The notes under the pieces are model-generated. The model was not told the origin of the DNA and did not search any database. It was given only the letters and a program-made list of their open reading frames with translations. DNA of 64,000 bases, from positions 6,634,001 to 6,698,000 of the forward strand of contig NC_026657.2 of the NCBI RefSeq assembly GCF_000004075.3. The letters are read 5' to 3'. Below, piece by piece: positions 27,932 to 39,168 of this stretch (positions within the stretch are counted from its first letter, which is position 1; every line of letters begins with the position of its first letter). The translations under genes were made by a program, and so were the position numbers. The DNA comes from Cucumis sativus (taxonomy: Eukaryota > Streptophyta > Magnoliopsida > Cucurbitales > Cucurbitaceae).

Positions 27932-30900
27932 AAATTAAAAAAGTAATACTTGTTATATTTGGAATAGAGGGAATTCATTTTTTCTATAATTAATATAGAA
28001 AGAAGCATAATTTTTGTATAATAATAATCCAAAATCCACCAAGTGGGCTGCCCAAGTGGACTTTAAATAACCTTACTTCCTCTATATCCTAATTTCTCAA
28101 GATGCTTTCTCATTTCAATTCTTTTTTCTCTCACATTCTTTTCCTCTTTTTCTGCATATTAATAATTCTTTTTGTCACATTTGCTAACATTTTTTTCCTT
28201 TACATTTTCTATTTTATATATTATTTTTCAAAACTAAACATATCTCAACAAAACATGATTTCTTTTCATAGAAAAAAAAAAAAAAAAAGTTTCCAACTCC
28301 ATCTTTTTGTCTTTTTTTTTTTTGTAAAAATAATTAATTAAACATTTTATTATATTTGTAGGCGATATTGTTAGTAACAAACAACCAAAACAAAAGAATA
28401 ATGATGAAAAGACAAATTTTAAAATTTTTAAAAATGTGTTCTATGAATATTAAAAATTAATATCAATAGACTGGAAGGAACAAAATGTTTTAAAAAATTA
28501 AATTGGGCAAATTTTTGGTCTAACTTGGTGTGTATTTACAACACAAATAGTAAAATTACTTATAGATGAATGCACATCTTTTCAATATGAAGAAAAAAGA
28601 GGTAGTTGATTGTTAAAGTTGACTACAAATAGACCTCATCCTCCTAAGTTTCTAACAAAAAAATGTGTCATTGTCATTTTATTTTATTTTTCTTGTGATA
28701 AAAGAAACTATGTATGGTTCTTCAATTTGGGTTGCTTCTTCCTTTTTATATATTTGTTCTATTCAACAACAAAGTAAACTAAATATTGGGTAAGAAGCCA
28801 GAAAAGACATTTAAATTTCCAAATGAAAGAATAACTTTTGAGAAAGAAATATGATGAGCAATGATAGGATGATGGTAAAGTGAATATTATTCAATAAAAT
28901 TATCAAACTTATAGACAATAGTAATAATATTAATATAGTCATATATATGGTATCTTAACTAGCTCTCATCAACTTACTATTTTCTATACATATTGGAGGA
29001 TATGGAGCAAGTTTTTCTTGTTACTATCCATACTTGTAACTCTCAATATATATATATAATCTTTATCATTTTCTAGAATTAATAGCCTCCTATATTTATT
29101 CTTTGTAATTAATAAGAAATAATACCAATACATACTCAAAATCGATTACATTTTTCTTAGTACAAATTGTGGGGATTAGTAATTGAGCTAAGCTCTTGTT
29201 AGCATTCAATCATTTTACGCATTCATGTGATCTTATTGTATAATTTATAAGATTTTTACGGTAGGGAGGGTGATAGCAATAATAAATATATTTAAAGGAT
29301 AAGATGTAATTATAATTTGATTTTTAATTAGTCACAGAACTGCTAGCTAATTACTTACTTTGTATGCATATATATGTGTGTGGATTTTAAACAAAATTAA
29401 TGAGATTTTGTCTCGGCCCTAAACCCTACCATTCTCTCTCTAAAATTTCAATACTTTTTTTGCATGGTAACAAAGCAATTTGTTGTCTATTATCCTAATT
29501 AACTTGGTAGGATATAATATATTTCAATTTTGAGGAATGACATCAAAATCTTAAAACTTGAATAAATGTGTTTCAACTATATGCATGCATGTTAGAAAGG
29601 TTTTCATGACATCCCCAAAACCACTTCTCAAAAGTGGGACTACCCCACAAGCACGAAAACAAACAAACAAACTCTTGTGTCTTCATCTCGCCTTCTACGG
29701 CAAGTGTGAAAGAAGATCATTCAAGTGGCGACAACCATGTGGTGTGCTTTCGCTGATGGCTTCGATGGTAAGGAGTTTTTCACTACTGAATTATCAACTA
29801 AAATGCAGGCAAGAAAAGGAGAACAACACTAACAGTACAGTATACACAACCATGAAAACAATACATTGAACTAATCCTGCTCAACCTTCTTCAGTTCGTC
29901 CTGCATACTGTCTAACAAAGGATGAGGGGAATTAGAGACTCCAACCATAGGGAGTCAAATTAATGAAATGAAAGGAAAATGGAGCACTCCATTGACAACA
30001 AAAAATAAAATAAAATGATGAGAGTAAGTTTTGAAATGGAAACTTAATCAATGTTATATAAATTGATACACTAATTTGTGTCTAAGGTTTGTATCGATGG
30101 AAATTTGAATTTTAGGGGGTGAAATTAGGGAATGAAATTGAATATTTAAGGACTTAATACTCATATTAATTAACATTCCCTCTAATATTATTTTTTTTTT
30201 ATTTTTTACTGACCAATATTACTCTCTTGTTAACATATAGTTTTCCACCATTAACTTTTCTCTCCCTCTCTATTTTGTTGTTTTCTAACATTTCTCTTTA
30301 CCTCTCCAGTACTGTTTTTAAAGGGAAACACAACAATCAATATTATTCAAATTAAATCAGGAAAAATATGTCAAATATCATATTGTTTTTGTTTATTAAA
30401 CAAAAATAATTAAACTGAAATAAAACCCAAATAATGTTGGAATGATTTCGTGTATGACAGTAGGAATATGTTTAAAACATGTAAGAAATGATTCGTAATA
30501 CAACAAAGTAAACTATAAATATGGTTATAATTTGTATAATAATGATTCGTTAGAAAGCGTACAACACTAACAAAATAACACACGAGATATATTTATAAAA
30601 ATTCAATGTCAGTCAATAACACGTATGCATTATACATTTAAGTATTTTTTATATATATAATTATGTACTATTACGTCGAATGTAGGTAATTAGTAGATAA
30701 TTTGTGTTGATTATCATCGTAAAAGTGAAGGATGATGAAATTACGAAAGTATGAAAAAGAAAGGAATTGGGAAAAGGAAATAAAAGATAAAGTGTAATTT
30801 AAGGAGGGGTTTGGTTTCATTTATTTATTTATTAATTGGTGTATATATATATATAAATAATAAACGGAGAAACAATAATTGGTGAGAGCCAAAGACATTG

Positions 30901-31052
30901 CATGCAGGGAAAACACAGAATCAAACATGGACACGAATTAAGACGACAGACATGCATTTAACTTTATTACAATTAACCATAAACCTTCAAATTAAACTCC
31001 TAATTATAATAATAATTCTTATTATTAGTATTAGTATTGTTATTATTATTAT

Positions 31053-31069
31053 TGTGTGTGTGTGTGTGT
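31053..31069. repeat. (TG)n microsatellite
   Basis: About eight TG units directly after a TTA/ATT-rich stretch, some 315 bases upstream of the RRM-like start codon. Confidence 0.8.
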
Positions 31070-31383
31070 TTCAAAGTTTCAAACTGTTACATTGAGACCG
31101 TTTGTTCTTTCCATTTCAGCATTGGCACCATTCTTCCAACAGTCGTAATGTTTCATTTCCCAATATTCCTTTTCATTATTTAATAATTCCCTTCTATAAA
31201 TTCTTCTAAATTTCTCTCTTTTTCTCTTCAAAATACACAGTTTTTTTTTTCTTCTTCTTAATTTTATTTCTTTCTTCAGTCCACAGTCAAACACACACAG
31301 TCTTTCTCTTTTCTTTTCTTTTCTTTTCTTTTTGTTTTTTTTTTTTTTTCTCTCCACACAGACAAATCACACAGAAGACTGAT

Positions 31384-31690
31384 ATGGGCACAGTTGAGGT
31401 CTTTAATGGTGCTGATTTAAATCCTAATGCAAAAGAATGGAACCCTATTTACGATTGCGCTCCGGAGGAAGACCGATGCCTCTTTCTCACCTTCTCAAAT
31501 GGCTTCCCCCTCACAGAGAACCAAATCGTCACCTTCTTCACCCGGTACGTGTACGTCTACCTATCTTTCTTTTTACTAACAATATACGTTAAATCAAGCA
31601 AATAGTATATGTATGAGGTTTATGCAGGTTAAGAACCAGACCATGTTTTAAGTGGTATATATATATAAATATATAATACACACACACACA

Positions 31691-31725
<35 letters not shown>

Positions 31726-32012
31726 TTAGGTTCGCTCTCGATTTGTTAATGTTATAGAACTTATCCAATTTTAAGTAATGTAGAAAATTCGGAGCGTGCA
31801 TCGAAAGGGTGTACGTGCATTATCCGGAGGGAGGGAAACAACTGCCATTGTTTGGGAAGGTGGTGTTTGTTGCATCTTCAATTCCAGCAATCGTTCTTGG
31901 AGGAAAAGAAGAAGCTAAGTTTTCTATTGATACCAAGACGATGTGGTGTAAGAAATTCGAGTCTCGAAAAGCTCGGTCTAGGGCTTCAGCCCCAGCTTCT
32001 CGACGACGATAA
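31384..32012 (+). CDS. Small RRM-like protein of unknown function
   Basis: Two exons, 31384-31544 and 31784-32012, join in phase to 390 nt, 129 aa. The reading CLFLTFSNGFPLTENQIVTF followed by KFGACIERVYVHYP and LFGKVVFVASSIPA fits a beta-alpha-beta-beta order like an RNA-recognition motif: a hydrophobic first strand, a helix beginning with LTENQI, a Gly-centred turn, and a third strand. The RNP aromatic residues are not clearly conserved, so RNA binding is an inference. The tail is very basic (KKFESRKARSRASAPASRRR). I place it among plant-only RRM-like small proteins but cannot name an orthologue. The intron is short and contains an AC/AT microsatellite. The start is the first ATG, following a long pyrimidine-rich leader. 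Confidence 0.75.
31680..31719. repeat. (CA)n/(TA)n compound microsatellite in the RRM-like gene intron
   Basis: A short CA run passes into an AT run ending just before ATGTTG, 65 bases before the second exon. Its length could influence intron splicing, but nothing in the sequence shows that. Confidence 0.85.
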
Positions 32013-35000
32013 AGAGAAAACGCATGAGAAGGGGGATGTAAGGAGTAGTAGTACTGGTGGGTTTGGTTTGATTTTGTGTGGAAGTACTGTTTGGATAAGC
32101 CCCAAGTTTATTCATGTATGTGTTCTCAAAGGAAAGCCCATGAAACCATTGTCAGTTTCTTCGCTGAAATTAATAAATAGGAACTTAATTAATGAGAGAT
32201 TTTCTTCTCCTTCTGCCCTATGAATTTATACTTTTTCTTCTTTTGTTGAGAATTATAGACCCTCTTCAATTGGAACTTTGCATTTACAGAAACATCCAGC
32301 CCAGAATGAATTAACCATCCTTACTTTCCTTTATAAAATTAACCATTCAATCAAAATGAGAGAGAAACTAAATTCTTGATCACAATGTTCAAGCCCTAAA
32401 CTTCAACATAATTAAGAGCTGATTCATCATTCACTTTCCAGTTAAGGTCAGTTTATTAAGCATATTATTAGATTTATAATATGTATTCATTATTGTTGCT
32501 GTTGTTTTTAAAAATAATTAACAACATAATTGAGAGATTAATTAAGTTGAATAAAATGTATAAATTTGATTTTGTTTTTTTCATGAAAGGTTAAATGGAT
32601 TATACACGTGTACCTTAATTTGATTTAGTTTATACGAACATGTTGCATTCCATTTGATACTTTTGTCGACAAGTCTATAAATTTGGATCGATATAAATAA
32701 ATAAATAAAAAGTCGTATCTTGATTATGTACGCGGTCAAATAAAGTCATTAATTCATTATCTTAAGCATGAAAATGAACCTATCTAAGTATTATTATTTT
32801 TAGAATAGTTGATTTCGTATGAGTTAAGATTCTCATGTGATGAATATCAATTTATCCCGTTTTAATTTGATTTATACGAAACGATATCTACTTAGTAACA
32901 TTTCAAAGATATTTTAGCATCCTTGGAACCAATTTTAGATATCATTTTCAATTAGTTATTCCAAAGAATTCTTATGTTCAAGTTCTTCCTCCAATAATGT
33001 AATTTTTTTCCTACACTAATTTTCATTTTGAACAATAATGATGTATGTGTATACTTTCAAATCTATCTAATTTTTATTACCTATATTTTTAATAAATACT
33101 AAACGTAATTTTCTGAAATTAATGATAATTTTATGAAAGAATAAAATGCATAATCAACATATTTCTAAAATTTATAGTAAAAATGTTAATACATAATTTT
33201 AAAAAAAAAATGAATATAAATGAAAAGTAAAGTAGTAGTATGGACCAAATTGATATTTAACCTTTTATTTTAATTTAAAAATAATTAATGTATACATGTA
33301 CTAAAATACCATCAACTATTCAATGATCTTTGAAAGAAAGAAAAAACAAATAAGTTAAAATTGAATTAATACTAATATTTTCTTTTATCAACTTACATAA
33401 GAACTTCAACCTAATATATAAAAAAATTATATTTTGCAAATTAATGCATGAAAGATAGTTAAACTAAAATTGATATATACATGTATATATACACACATAC
33501 ATATAAGTATATAACATTAACTTGGCAAAGACCAAAATGGATTTGAATTAAATATGAAATTGTTTTATTATTCCATATATGTGAATTATACCAAATTAAA
33601 CAAACATAGTTGTTTGAATATTCTCATAAATAATTAAAATCTTTCAAAATATACATAATTAATCATCTAAAATTTCCAATATTTATGTTTCTCATTAATT
33701 TTTCCCCTTTTTTTAAATGAATCAAGGACTTTAACTTAATAATGAAATAAATAAGTTGAAAGACTTTACATGTGGTTCATGTTTTCTTGTTTTTCGAATT
33801 AAAGTATAGTGGGAAAGCTACAATTATTCAATTAATGCATTCTTTTTTCTTGACTTTGGTTTTTCTTCCTTAGCTTTCTCTATCTCATCGAAGACTTATT
33901 TAAGTTTTGGTGAGACAATTTTAAATATATATATATCAATCCTGGTAAATAAATTCATTGTTTAATTAATTCAATTTCTCACTCTATATTATTTATCTTC
34001 CCTATTTTTGTTTGATTAATACGGTAAATATTTTGTTCACTAATCTCACTCGTTTTTTACCTTAAAAAAGTATTAATTATTTTTAACTAAAGTTCATAGC
34101 TAGTTGATATATCCATTTATTTTCTTATAGAAACAATTGTTTTTCTCTTCTTATAAGTTTAAAACGTAAAACTACCTAAATATAATTATAAATTTAAATA
34201 AATAACATACATCTAGAAAGAGTAAAAGAAAAAAAAAATTGTAGTAATATATATATATATATAAAAGATGAAATTACGAGGAGAATACATTGGCGTGACA
34301 AAGTGTAAAGACATATGAACAGGTCATTGAGTTGTGTTGCAAGTCTTACTAAACTATACTAACCCCAATGACATACATTTCATTACATGACCATCCCTAC
34401 GTCATTTTATTATAACTAAACAAACTTTACTATTATCAATTATTATTATTATTTTGTATGACTTTTTTTTCTCTCTCACCATCTTCCATTAATTCCCACC
34501 CATATTGTAACTATAAAATAAAATTAATAGAAAAAATACAAATATTTGAATGGTCTCAAATTGGGATGTATTTTTTCTTCTAAATTTGTTAGCTATTTGA
34601 GTGAAGACATCCAATCTACACTATCGTAGAGTAGTCGTAAATTAGACTCTAATACTATTATACTATTATGAACGTCTTTAGTTTCTTAACTCACTCCTTT
34701 TTAATTTTAACTTTCTTAATCTTTTAAAACGACAAGTATATTCAATTTTTTCATAAAGGAATAATATGTATGCATGTTTAGTCCATGATTTAGATATATT
34801 TATCTTTAATTTGTTTGATTAGTCTCAAAACATACTCCTCGGGATAAAATTATTCTTTGATATATGTTTTAACTAATCCATCCTTTAGACTTTTAAACTG
34901 AAATTAAAAAAGGAATACAGTCCATTATTGATGAAATATAATAATTGATTTGTTCAAATTTGGTGGGAGAAAGAGAGACGACATGTCGAAATGCTTCTCG

Positions 35001-35521
35001 ATTGTGGGAGGAAGAGAGCTGAGATTTCTTCAACATATAAAATTCACAAGACTTTGGCGAACCTACTTCTTGTTGTTATTGTTATTTTAAAAAAAAAAAC
35101 CATACTGATTTTAGAACAATTAAAAGAAGAAGAAGAACAAATAATAGTTTATTCATGTATTAGTTGAACTCCTTTTTTTTTTTCTTTGGTAAAATTAGTG
35201 AAAATTAAATAGTAGGTAAAAATGTAATGGACAAATGGTTATAGGATTTAATGTGATTGAATTGAAAGTTTAAAGTCCAAAATTTTGGAAATACAGGTTA
35301 CGTAACGTAATAAGTTTATTTATGATCAATGTTGTCCAAAAAAAGAAATGAAATGGTCAATGGGTTTTTTTTTTCTTTTTGCTCTTTGAGACTTTGAGTT
35401 CACATAGATTGTTTATATAAAGCGGCGTTTGCAAAGTACGAAGATTCATAAATAATAACTTTTACGTAGTAACGCTATCTGTCTTTTTCCACATTTTACA
35501 ATAGAAAAAGCAATTTCCGAT
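32013..35521. other. Gene-poor AT-rich spacer
   Basis: About 3.5 kb. The first 200 bases are the probable 3' UTR of the RRM-like gene. The rest is AT-rich with many in-frame stops on both strands and no recognisable exon, RNA gene or transposon end. The last 120 bases hold the core promoter of the next gene. Confidence 0.55.
35414..35422 (+). promoter_or_regulatory. Probable TATA box of the histidine-phosphatase gene
   Basis: TATATAAAG lies 100 bases upstream of the ATG at 35522, a normal plant spacing, predicting transcription start near 35450 and a leader of about 70 bases. Confidence 0.55.
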
Positions 35522-37640
35522 ATGGAAGCCGTACCCAACGGCAGCCCCCACCCGGATTTTTACCAACACCTCGTCGTTATGCGTCACGGCGACCGGTTTG
35601 ATAACTTCGATCGGTCATGGTCGGCCACCGCCCCCCGCCCTTTTGACCCGCCTCTTCACAACGATGGCTTGGCTCGGGCCTTCGATACGGGTCGGACTTT
35701 TCTCAACCTTCTCCCCTTCTCTTTTCACCGCCTCTTCGTTTCCCCTTTCCTCCGCTGTGTCCAGACCGCCGCCCAAGTCCTCCTAGCCCTCTCCGCCGCC
35801 AATCCCTCCACCACTCTCAAGGTCTGCCAATTTTCATTATATATCCGTAGTTGACTATTGCTTCTCCTCTGTTCTCAATCTTCTGAAGTTTACATTAATT
35901 TCTTAGATTTTTGTTTCAGGAATTTTGATGGGTGGATTTTAGTTTGAAATTTTTTTGTACATTCAGGTATAGATAGGAATTGGTTGATAATGATGTTTCT
36001 TCAAAATGCAAATATCCAAACCGAAATATGTAAATAAAACGTGGATATCAATAATTATTTCTACAAGTCATGAATTTATTTAGATTAACGTAGATATTTA
36101 TATTCGTATTGGACTAAATAGATGGCAATTTTTATGTTTATTGAACCATACGATTTACAGATATATTTGTGCCGTCTTTTTGTTCATTGGTGTACTAATA
36201 ATCATGTCTTTGAAATTTCTTTGTCTTAATTTCTTCTTGTCCTTTTTTGAGTTTGCTGCCATTGCCCCTCACCATTGGATTTTTGGGTTTAGGGTTGAAA
36301 TTATCTTTTTGTTTGGTTTGGTTTGATTTAGGTGAAAAGCCAAAACCAACAAAATAATCCTTGACACTGACAGATGAAGGTGACATGAAATCTACTTTCT
36401 TAATATAGTTTTAGTAGCCTGCAGTGTTGTTTGAAAAAGGCTCGTTGAAAAATTCTTCTCAACTTTTTCAAACAAAGATTTGTCCATTGGTACTAAAAAA
36501 ATTCGCTTTCAATAATTGCTGCTTCAGATGATTGTCTAAATCGTTTTGCTTTTGAATGGTAACAGAAGTTCAAGGAATATATTTAAAATCCAAATTTGTT
36601 TGTTAATAGAGATTATATATATACATTTTTTTAAAAAAAAATGAGATTAGTCTCACTTTTATCTCCAAAATTTAGGACTGAAGTGAGAAATAATTGAAAA
36701 GTTCACTTGCTTTGATTATCTTGTAATTAATCTTTACATTATGAGATCAGATGACTAAGTCTTCAGCTGAGAAGTAGGACTCCAAGAAGCTTCATTATTT
36801 GAAAAAACTACTCCTTTTGACTTGTATGATTGTTTTGAAATTTCCTTCAGATTTTTGTAAATCGTGAAGTTTGAAGGAGGATTTACCCTTCCCCTTCAAC
36901 TTCATTGCACTCAAGTCTCTTTTTGTACAGTTATTTCTTTTTCCAGCAAATGCTGAAATTTGACACCTTGAAATCATATTACTGTAGGTTTCTGTAGAGT
37001 ATGGACTGTGCGAGATGCTAACCAGTGAAGCAATCAGACCAAAAGTTGCTCCAAAGGATTTGAATTGGGGTTTTGATATTCCACAGCTCGAAGCTATTTT
37101 GCCTAGTGGCACTGTTGACCATTCCGTAGAGCGGGTACATAAAGAGGTAAGCAGTGGCAAATGAAATTGTTATCAAATGAAGTTTCAGTTTATATGCCTA
37201 ATTTGTTTTTAGCTCTGTTTAACTAAAGGCTGTTTCGTGAAAACTTCAGATGCTTCCTTGGGAAGGGACAGCGGTGGTTACTCATCGTCGGTATGTTCAT
37301 TTGTTCCAGACACTTGCTGATAAATACCCATCAGAGAATTTGCTACTTGTCACACATGGTAAGTAGTATTTTTGGTAGCTGCCATACCTCGTCCTCGTCC
37401 TCATGGTTGTTCTTAAGAAGTCGTTTGCTCTTCGTGGTGTTTTCAGGCGAAGGAGTTGGAGTTGCGGTTTCAACATTTATGGAAGATACAATCGTGTATG
37501 GAGTTGAGTATTGTGCATTTGTTGAACTACGGAGGCCTGTTTTTCAGAAAGGCGATTCGTTTGCGTTTGGAAAGTTTGAGGTGATACTTAGAGAAGGGCA
37601 AGATGGGATCAAGCACGTGCCAAATCCAGAAAAAGAATGA
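35522..37640 (+). CDS. Histidine phosphatase superfamily (phosphoglycerate-mutase-like) protein
   Basis: Four exons: 35522-35821, 36988-37146, 37250-37358 and 37447-37640, totalling 762 nt and 253 aa. The N-terminal phosphohistidine motif is VVMRHGDR (Arg21-His22-Gly23), followed by LFVSPFLRCVQTA, the usual second arginine segment, and LLVTHGEGV, the second catalytic His. This is the plant phosphoglycerate-mutase-like branch related to UBASH3/Sts phosphatases; it lacks the features of true glycolytic mutase, so a phosphatase activity on an unknown substrate is more likely. There is no signal peptide; cytosolic or nuclear location is expected. Exon 1 is unusually GC-rich for the window. A decayed inverted copy of exons 2-4 lies just downstream. 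Arabidopsis has a small cluster of such genes near FKBP20-2 and HAT3 (recalled), which fits the neighbours here. Confidence 0.92.
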
Positions 37641-38559
37641 GACCATATTTTTCCTTGGGAATAAACTGCCAGAATCTCTATTGTTTCCATCTCCCTTGAT
37701 TCTATAACACATTGGATTGTCAATGTCTCTCTCTATTTTTGGGTTTTCTTTGAATAAATGAGTCTAAAATTCGTGATCTTATTTTAGAAAGTGATAATAT
37801 GATACTGATAATTGTTAAGGAGAGAGAAAAAATGAAAGTGATGTGAACTCTAACCGATGTGACCCCCTCCCCTTCGCACTACTGTTGTTATTTTGTTTTC
37901 TATCAGTTTGGTAATGCTGAAGATTGGCTTTCAGAAATCAATATATAATTATAAGTCGCCATGGTGTTCCATTTTAGTATTAACAATTGACTTTGGCAGT
38001 CAATAACAGGCTCTTGTATAGCTAAAGAGAAGATCGCATGCTATGATAAACTTCGCAAAAGATCTTCAATAAATTAAAGCTCTGAATTCTGATATAGAGT
38101 TTTCCATCACACACTAAATTGCAAACTTCTTGCTATGGCCTTTGGTGCAAGTACAACAAAACCAAGTAGTGTTTCAATGGTTATAATCACGGAAAAGGCA
38201 TATGAGCTCCAAACTTTATTGTCTTTAGTGGAGCATACGATTATAGCTCACTTCATGTTTTGACATTTTATTACAACACTCTCCATAACTATAATCCACA
38301 CCTAACTACAATCAAATTATTTGAATATTGTCATTATCTACCGTATTTACTATTTTGTAACCATCAACCTAGACTTTAGACCATTTCATATATATGTTAT
38401 TATTAACTCAAACTAAAAGTCGTCAACACTTTACACATAAACTATAATAACCAATTTAGCGCTCCAAACAGTTTCTAAAGAATAGTGAGGATCGAGTAGA
38501 ACATACATCGATTCAACTAGCTATGAACTAAAATGGAAAATTTAATGCCAGCAGTGTCG
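37641..38559. other. Spacer between the phosphatase gene and its inverted relic
   Basis: Begins with the 3' UTR of the phosphatase gene. The remainder is AT-rich without exons. The lower end merges with the decayed last exon of the pseudogene; true exon length would reach about 38501, but recognisable similarity fades near 38560. Confidence 0.5.
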
Positions 38560-39168
38560 TCAAGCGAACACAACTCGAAGTTTCCAGCAACAAATGAATC
38601 ATCATTGAGAAAAATGGGTCTTCTCGAGATAGCATATCCACATGAACAACCCTTGTGTTTTTCAAAACTGTAGAAACAACTCCAACTCCTATGCCTTAAA
38701 ACAGCAAGCAGCCATATTTAAACATAACAGAGAAAAAGAAACTTCAAAAAACAGAAATCATTGCTATATCTACATCAATCTATAGCTGCCCACGAGTGAT
38801 AAGCATGATGTTCAGGGAATGTATTTATCAGCCAGAGTCTTGAAAACCTGTTAAAATCTCGATCGTATAGTCGTAGGGACCTCTCCAAATTGGGGCATCT
38901 GAGATGAGATATTGAAACAGGAAAGAAACGAGATGATTCAGAAGTAGAAGAGGAAACAGAACATAGAAGTGTTATGGAACGAGCTGTAACGGCTAGTTAT
39001 GTTTGAACCTCTTTCATATATAGGTTCTATAGAATGGTCTGTAGAAGCGGTAGGTAATATTGTTTGAAGATCTAAGATGTTGAAACCCCATTTCCAATCC
39101 TTTGGAGCCACTTCAGGTGGTATTGCTTTGTGGTTTAGCTTCTCACAGAACCCATATTCTATAGACAC
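38560..39168 (-). pseudogene. Decayed inverted copy of the histidine-phosphatase gene (exons 2-4)
   Basis: Three blocks in the right order and orientation match the gene at 35522-37640. Block 39010-39168 translates to 53 aa of the same length as exon 2 (VSIEYGFCEKL..., VAPKDWKWGF..., DHSIEPIYER versus VSVEYGLCEML..., VAPKDLNWGF..., DHSVERVHKE). Block 38790-38898 has the exon 3 length and the KTLADKY segment but contains in-frame stops. Block 38560-38694 starts GIGVGVVSTV after a stop in place of Glu, then frameshifts. The acceptor AGs before the blocks are still present. No exon 1, and so no catalytic RHG motif, was found upstream. It is convergent with the intact gene and 0.9 kb away. Retained intron positions show it came by DNA duplication, not by retrotransposition. 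Confidence 0.88.

Larger units (their letters stand above)
26344..31383. other. Long gene-poor spacer
   Basis: About 5 kb, very AT-rich. It includes the minus-strand promoter of the ERF gene at its left end and the plus-strand promoter and pyrimidine-rich leader of the RRM-like gene at its right end (TTTTC runs near 31306-31350). Microsatellites lie at 27888-27925 and 31053-31069. A block around 29600-29850 is less AT-rich and slightly exon-like (see findings). Otherwise I see nothing gene-like. Confidence 0.5.

Noticed and set aside
31079-31357. Lys/Arg-rich minus-strand open frame
   Set aside because: Antisense reading of the pyrimidine-rich leader of the RRM-like gene.
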